DNA of 64,000 bases, taken from the NCBI GenBank assembly GCA_020205615.1, contig CM035167.1:140444568-140508567 (forward strand), written 5' to 3'. The first letter of the stretch is position 1. The number at the start of each line of letters is the position of its first letter. Shown piece by piece: positions 62,324-64,000 of this stretch. The position numbers were made by a program, and so were the translations under genes. Origin of the DNA: Panax quinquefolius (lineage: Eukaryota; Streptophyta; Magnoliopsida; Apiales; Araliaceae). The notes under the pieces were generated by a model. That model was not told the origin of the DNA, searched no databases, and saw only the letters and a program-made list of their open reading frames with translations.

Positions 62324-63138
62324 TTAATTTATCATTTCGCGCTCCACAGCGCTCTGGTACTCCCTCTGAGTAATGTGCACCACCAAATCTCGGCTTATGG
62401 TGTGTCGGGTCTGTCCCTGCTCTGCCGGGTAGTGATTTTCCCCATCAATCAGTCTCTCCATGGCCGTGCGCACTGCATAGCCCATCCTGTTCATCTTCCT
62501 CCTTTTGTACCTCACTTCATCTTCTAGATCGTTAGCCCTATCATTGGCCCCTTCCCACTTCTCTTCGAAATGGATCCTATCCATTAACTCCATCTCTAAC
62601 TGAGTACGGATAGCTTCCTTCTACGTCCTCTCGCTCAACTCCCTCTCGCTTCCATCTCTTCCAACTTCCCCGCCGATTCTACATTCCTAGCCACGCCTCT
62701 ATGAAACAAAGCCCCCATCTGGATCCCTGCCTCCTTACGGTGAGCAATCTCCACCTCCATCTCCTGCATCACTAACTTTCTTTGGTGGTCTTCGTCCCTC
62801 AGCTTTTGGAACTCGGACTCCTCGTCTTTAGCCTTAGCCTCTAACTCCTCAACTCTGCACCCTAACTCTAAAATCTGCTCCTCATACTCCCCCAACATCC
62901 TATCCTCGAAAGTAGCCTCGTCGGAGTCCTCCATGGGCTCGTCCACCATACGCTCCTCCATAGGTTCCTCCTCTGGATCAGACTCCTCGGGTATTGGCTC
63001 AATCTCCTCTTCCTTATCATCGTCATCGATAGAGACTACAGTTGATATTGGCTCCGCTATCAATGGTGCCTCATATACAACGTGTATGTCACGCGGCTCC
63101 TCTTCTACCACTCGGCTAGGTCCTCCCGTGTCAGTCAT
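62324..63138 (-). CDS. Acidic coiled-coil ORF upstream of gag in element G
   Basis: The start chosen at 63,138 gives MTDTGGPSRVVEEEPRD; an earlier Met at 63,180 is possible but adds a segment lying nearer the primer site. The first half is strongly acidic (IDDDDKEEEIEPIPEESDPE), the second half heptad-like (EEQILELGCRVEELEAKAKD). A frameshift near 62,640 and a TAG just after it lead into a second open stretch (62,324-62,593) with FEEKWEGANDRANDLEDEV. With both pieces counted the product would be about 270 residues. I do not recognise the family. Its place between primer site and gag suggests an accessory ORF of the retrotransposon; a captured host exon is the alternative. Confidence 0.6.
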
Positions 63139-63342
63139 CCTACAATCACCAACACAAGACAAAAAAAACAACAACTCCATTAGAATGTTAAATAACGTAA
63201 GTTCATTGTATAGAATGAAGTTATATTCTATAACATGCTAAGTCTCTCTCTACGAAACTCTATATGAGTTTCATCCCTTTCTATCTTCTAAGTTCTCCTA
63301 AGTTATAATCTAAGGGCTCTCGCTCCTAAGGTTTATAACTAT

Positions 63343-63355
63343 GGCTTTGATACCA
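63343..63355 (-). promoter_or_regulatory. Primer-binding site of element G
   Basis: The minus strand reads TGGTATCAAAGCC, three bases inside the LTR start at 63,359. This is an intact Met-tRNA-type plant primer site, in contrast to those of A, B and C. Confidence 0.8.
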
Positions 63356-63358
63356 ACC

Positions 63359-64000
63359 TGTGACACCCCCAAAATTCGGACACCCATATCTCGAATTCGG
63401 TGCATCACGTGCAACTACGAATATCTTACTAAATCATTAACAACGGAAATAATAGAATAATTTACATTGATATAATATAAATATTCGCGTCCCAAGTACT
63501 GTGAATCAATTATTACGACAATTACGTGATTAACTTAAACATAACTTAATCATTATTGAATACATCATAACAAGCATAACAATAATAATAATACTTCTAG
63601 TCTTAAGGACTAAGTTATTCTGTCGCCTTGCCCTTTCCCTTGTCCTTTCCTGAAGTACCGCCTTGCTCTGCCTTAACTGTAATATTTTAGGAAGCAAGAA
63701 TGAGCAACAAGTTTGCCCAGCAAGTAATATAGCCAGAAGAACAAGCAGTTATAACATTAAATCTTTCAAGGGTATAATAATAATTGGTAGTTCAAGGATA
63801 TCAAGAAATATCAAGAGTATTGATAGGTGTATTTATAGACTTGAAGGATATCAACAACTTTCGAGATTTATTCATTTCGAGGTTCAATATGAATGAGCAC
63901 CGAAAGCGATCACTCAGGACTAAGAACTCTTACTAGAATTAACGAGTATTACATCGTAATCCAATATAAACAGTATACAATAGGTGATCGACTAAAGTAT
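63359..64000 (-). mobile_element. 5' LTR of element G, cut by window end
   Basis: Begins TGTGACACCCCCAAAATTCG on the plus strand, the same end style as the other LTRs (TGTGACGCCCCC), directly outside the primer site. No homology to family 1 or 2 is seen further in. The LTR continues beyond the window, so its length is unknown. Confidence 0.75.

Noticed and set aside
62933..63241. Plus-strand Ser-rich ORF
   Set aside because: Antisense of the acidic Glu/Asp codons of the coiled-coil ORF; low-complexity shadow.

Overview
This window looks like part of a eudicot nuclear chromosome. It holds one large, intron-rich gene of a plant-only myosin class, set in AT-rich DNA crowded with long-LTR Ty3/gypsy retrotransposons, with a few small DNA transposons (MITEs) and short LTR elements in introns. 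I see no bacterial, organellar, rRNA, tRNA or CRISPR features. The species cannot be named from the sequence.

Layout. 1-9,434: Ty3/gypsy element A on the minus strand, with its left LTR cut by the window edge. 9,435-13,462: a patchwork of LTR pieces in both orientations. 13,463-17,587: LTR plus the pol 3' part of element F, ending at a 100-N assembly gap (17,588-17,687). 17,688-37,752: a class XI myosin (closest to MYA1/XI-1 as I remember that family) on the minus strand, with 37 recognisable exons. Exon 1 codes only the start Met and is followed by a 5.7 kb intron; the C-terminus is lost in the gap. 38,020-40,346: AT-rich upstream DNA with a hairpin MITE carrying an 8-bp target duplication. 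40,347-60,563: a three-level nest in which solo LTR D contains element C (minus), whose right LTR contains element B (plus). Target duplications are gatac for D, actaa for C and tctcg for B (the last offset by two bases). 60,564-64,000: unique AT-rich DNA, then the 5' end of another gypsy element (G) with LTR, primer site, an acidic coiled-coil ORF and a truncated gag.

A and C keep gag, protease, reverse transcriptase, RNase H and integrase, but all are broken by many small indels. B keeps LTRs, primer site and polypurine tract but has lost nearly all pol; a 235-bp tandem array lies in front of its 3' LTR, so it can only have moved with proteins supplied in trans.

Two quality signals run through the window. 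The myosin has good splice sites and protein-like exons, yet several 3'-half exons carry +/-1 or 2 nt indels. In the retrotransposons, CAG/CTG sites look depleted and scrambled, including inside the tRNA primer sites of three elements. I infer residual long-read consensus error, perhaps linked to CHG methylation, but true decay is not excluded.
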